Source: CAZIKF01 sp964539825 (lineage in GTDB: Bacteria; Muiribacteriota; UBA6191). Taken from it: a stretch of DNA of 64,000 bases. Where the stretch lies: positions 1 through 64,000 of the forward strand of contig CAZIKF010000022.1 of NCBI GenBank assembly GCA_964539825.1, read 5' to 3'. Below the pieces are notes generated by a model. That model was not told where the DNA came from and made no database searches. It saw only the letters and a list, made by a program, of their open reading frames with translations. Of this stretch, positions 62,413 through 64,000 are shown one piece after another; within the stretch, counting starts at the first letter, position 1, and each line of letters opens with the position of its first letter. Position numbers and translations under genes: made by a program.

Positions 62413-64000
62413 TCAGGTTTTCTTTACTGCGGAGTACTTCAGGGTCCACTCACATAGCTTTGATAGAGTCTCGATTTCACTCTTGTCTGTCCAGGTGGGA
62501 GGTAAGTTAAGTTCAAAGTGATCTTGCAGGAGCCCTAGTAATTCTACGATGTCAATGGAATTTAGCCTGGAGAGCAGATTCATCTGCTCCTGAGGGAGAA
62601 ATCCAAAATGGGACTCAATGAGAGTGACCATAGCTTCCTTAATGGAATGTTCTGTTAATACTTCACGACCTTGTGTTGCTTCAACCTGTTTCGTGGGTAG
62701 AATGGGGTAGCCGAAGCAGGTTTGTATCGCGCTTTCATAGAGACTTTTTACATTTTGAAGATGACTATTGTCCCTGATGTAGTACTCCTCTACCTCAAGG
62801 CTATCCTGCTGTTTAAGAATCCAGGGCCAGATGTCGAGAACCGGGGCATCCATACCCTCTTTCATCGCTATTACAAAGACTTTCGCAAATCCTCTTCTTT
62901 CCTCCTGGGTGGCGAGGAAATGATAATAAACTTCATCACTTAGCTCGGTGGCAGCCAGATACCTTGGGTGAGGGGGGAGCCCCTCTCCAGGCGGTGGGGG
63001 AAGGATCCATCCCAGGGTCAGGTCAGGTCTACACTCCCTTATTTCTCGCTCAAGAGATTGATAAGAAGAAATCACGGTTGCAACGGCCTCTTGCAAATCT
63101 TGATTTTGGTGACGCTTAAGAAAGGGGATCACCGTTCGAATATCCTGCTCTCCGAATAAAAGCAGTAGAAGAGCATCTTTGGGAAGACTCCCAATATAAC
63201 TTTGAAACTCCAACTGACGCGGCTCTCTATGGATATTTTCTGAACTGACAATGGGAATTTGCTTCAGGTGAATATTCTGCGCGGTAGTATGTTCGTTGTA
63301 GAGTTCTTCAGACGCATTAAAGGAATAAACATGAGAGCATCCCGCAATATGAATTTCACGGCTGCGATAGTCCAGGTATTTGGACCGGTTGAGTTTTCGG
63401 GAGATTTTTCCACTGGAGGTTTTTCGAAGCCACATATGCGGAAGGATCTGCACATCACTGGGAGTGAAGTCAAAGCGATGGGAAATTCTTTCGAATATGG
63501 CTTCTTTTAAGCCTATAGGACTGGAGTCTGGCATGGCTTCCGCCAGTACTACCACATCTTCCGTACCTGTTGATTTGTTGTAGGTCCCAAATACAACATT
63601 GCGACCTCTATAGGTCCCTTTAATATCGTTAAGAATGTTCTCCACGTCCTGTGGGTAGAGGTTCATTCCTCGATGAATGATCAAATCGGAACTTCTACCG
63701 GTCACATAGAGTTCGCCCTGGTGAATAAAACCCCGATCCCCTGTATTGAAAAATCCCTGGCTATCGAGGAGCTGTCCACTCTGATGCCAATAAGAATCAA
63801 GGGTAAATGGTGAGCGAATCAAGATTTCCCCAAGAAAACCATCCTCAGCTGCGATAGAAACCTCAACCTTGCCAATTGGCTTTCCACAGCTCACGACCGT
63901 CCGGGTTTGCTCTCTTGAAGACCTGACTCTCCCGTGTTGGAATTCTTTCTCATCCAGTGAGATGTACCAGGAATTTGAATCCAGATCGAAAAGTCGATGA
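62413..64000 (-). CDS. Fatty-acyl-AMP ligase fused to an SGNH domain and an acyl carrier domain (5' end outside window)
   Basis: The frame is open to the right edge, so the N-terminal part of the ligase is missing; the GTG at 63894 is internal. Visible order over about 529 codons: the end of an AMP-forming ligase domain (VSCGKPIGKVEVSI, FFNTGDRGFIHQGELYVTGR, DLIIHRGMNLYPQDVE, of FAAL wording); an SGNH-like domain with Ser in IAGCSHVYSF, LLLLFGEQDIR and the Asp-His pair in RDNSHLQ; and a C-terminal carrier-like domain (LLSRLNSIDIVELLGLL) whose Ser could take phosphopantetheine. This suggests acyl activation, loading and transfer to a hydroxyl, probably on the glycan. The function of the fusion is inferred. 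Confidence 0.8.
   Translation of the reverse strand, partial: HRLFDLDSNSWYISLDEKEFQHGRVRSSREQTRTVVSCGKPIGKVEVSIAAEDGFLGEILIRSPFTLDSYWHQSGQLLDSQGFFNTGDRGFIHQGELYVTGRSSDLIIHRGMNLYPQDVENILNDIKGTYRGRNVVFGTYNKSTGTEDVVVLAEAMPDSSPIGLKEAIFERISHRFDFTPSDVQILPHMWLRKTSSGKISRKLNRSKYLDYRSREIHIAGCSHVYSFNASEELYNEHTTAQNIHLKQIPIVSSENIHREPRQLEFQSYIGSLPKDALLLLLFGEQDIRTVIPFLKRHQNQDLQEAVATVISSYQSLEREIRECRPDLTLGWILPPPPGEGLPPHPRYLAATELSDEVYYHFLATQEERRGFAKVFVIAMKEGMDAPVLDIWPWILKQQDSLEVEEYYIRDNSHLQNVKSLYESAIQTCFGYPILPTKQVEATQGREVLTEHSIKEAMVTLIESHFGFLPQEQMNLLSRLNSIDIVELLGLLQDHFELNLPPTWTDKSEIETLSKLCEWTLKYSAVKKT

Overview
The window is a gene-dense stretch of a Gram-negative-type bacterial chromosome of moderate GC. No transposase, phage gene, CRISPR array, rRNA or tRNA was seen. 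Paired membrane-bound SpoIIE/RsbU-type phosphatases, an orphan GspE-type ATPase and a large nonulosonate-like glycan locus would suit a spirochaete of the Leptospirales type, but no single gene proves the phylum. The CarA/CarB pair reads like the Bacteroidetes/eukaryotic branch of the family rather than the proteobacterial one.

Region 1 (1-18.8 kb, all minus strand). Reading in the direction of transcription: ribosomal protein L25, a WecA/TagO-type polyprenyl-phosphate sugar-phosphate transferase, carA-carB (overlapping), a HEAT-repeat protein, a large NTPase-TPR-winged-helix regulator, two long sensor PP2C phosphatases (overlapping ATGA), a secreted FG-GAP/VCBS propeller protein, a STAS protein and a truncated exported protein. 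The phosphatases, STAS protein and regulator form a plausible partner-switching signalling group. A dense set of inverted repeats just upstream of the VCBS gene looks like a structured, possibly switching, leader RNA.

Region 2 (18.9-28.2 kb, plus strand). A leucine/isovalerate catabolism operon: methylcrotonyl-CoA carboxylase beta subunit, a biotin carboxylase and a separate biotin-carrier protein (a split MccA), and HMG-CoA lyase. These are followed by a HAD phosphatase, adenylylsulfate kinase CysC, a TPR-GspE fusion and a zinc-ribbon protein with a glycine-rich repeat tail. Divergent promoters are proposed between rplY and this operon. Two convergent minus-strand genes (GNAT, TPMT-like methyltransferase) close the region.

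Region 3 (29.4-64 kb). A surface-glycan locus of about 31 genes in short, alternating operons. It holds a nonulosonate-type set (PseG-like hydrolase, WbpG/PseA-type amidotransferase, SpsF cytidylyltransferase), a LegB-type 4,6-dehydratase, a PtmE/RmlA-type nucleotidyltransferase and three DegT/DnrJ/EryC1 aminotransferases. It also holds two AsnB-type amidotransferases, a formyltransferase, a PIG-L deacetylase, a DUF4910 aminopeptidase-like protein, a radical SAM/SPASM enzyme, five methyltransferases, a PAPS sulfotransferase (CysC in region 2 makes the donor), several glycosyltransferases and a GT-C-like membrane protein. It ends with a fatty-acyl-AMP ligase joined to an SGNH domain and an acyl carrier domain, cut by the window edge. 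No NeuB-type synthase is present, so the nine-carbon-sugar route is incomplete here.

Several enzymes of the locus lack a residue their family normally needs: a nucleotide-sugar dehydrogenase without its Cys and Lys, a PseG with Asp for the catalytic His, an SDR with Gln for Tyr, and a formyltransferase with Gly for Asn. Several genes start with TTG behind strong Shine-Dalgarno sequences. The most novel candidates are the ligase-SGNH-ACP fusion, the degenerate-enzyme set and the leader RNA.
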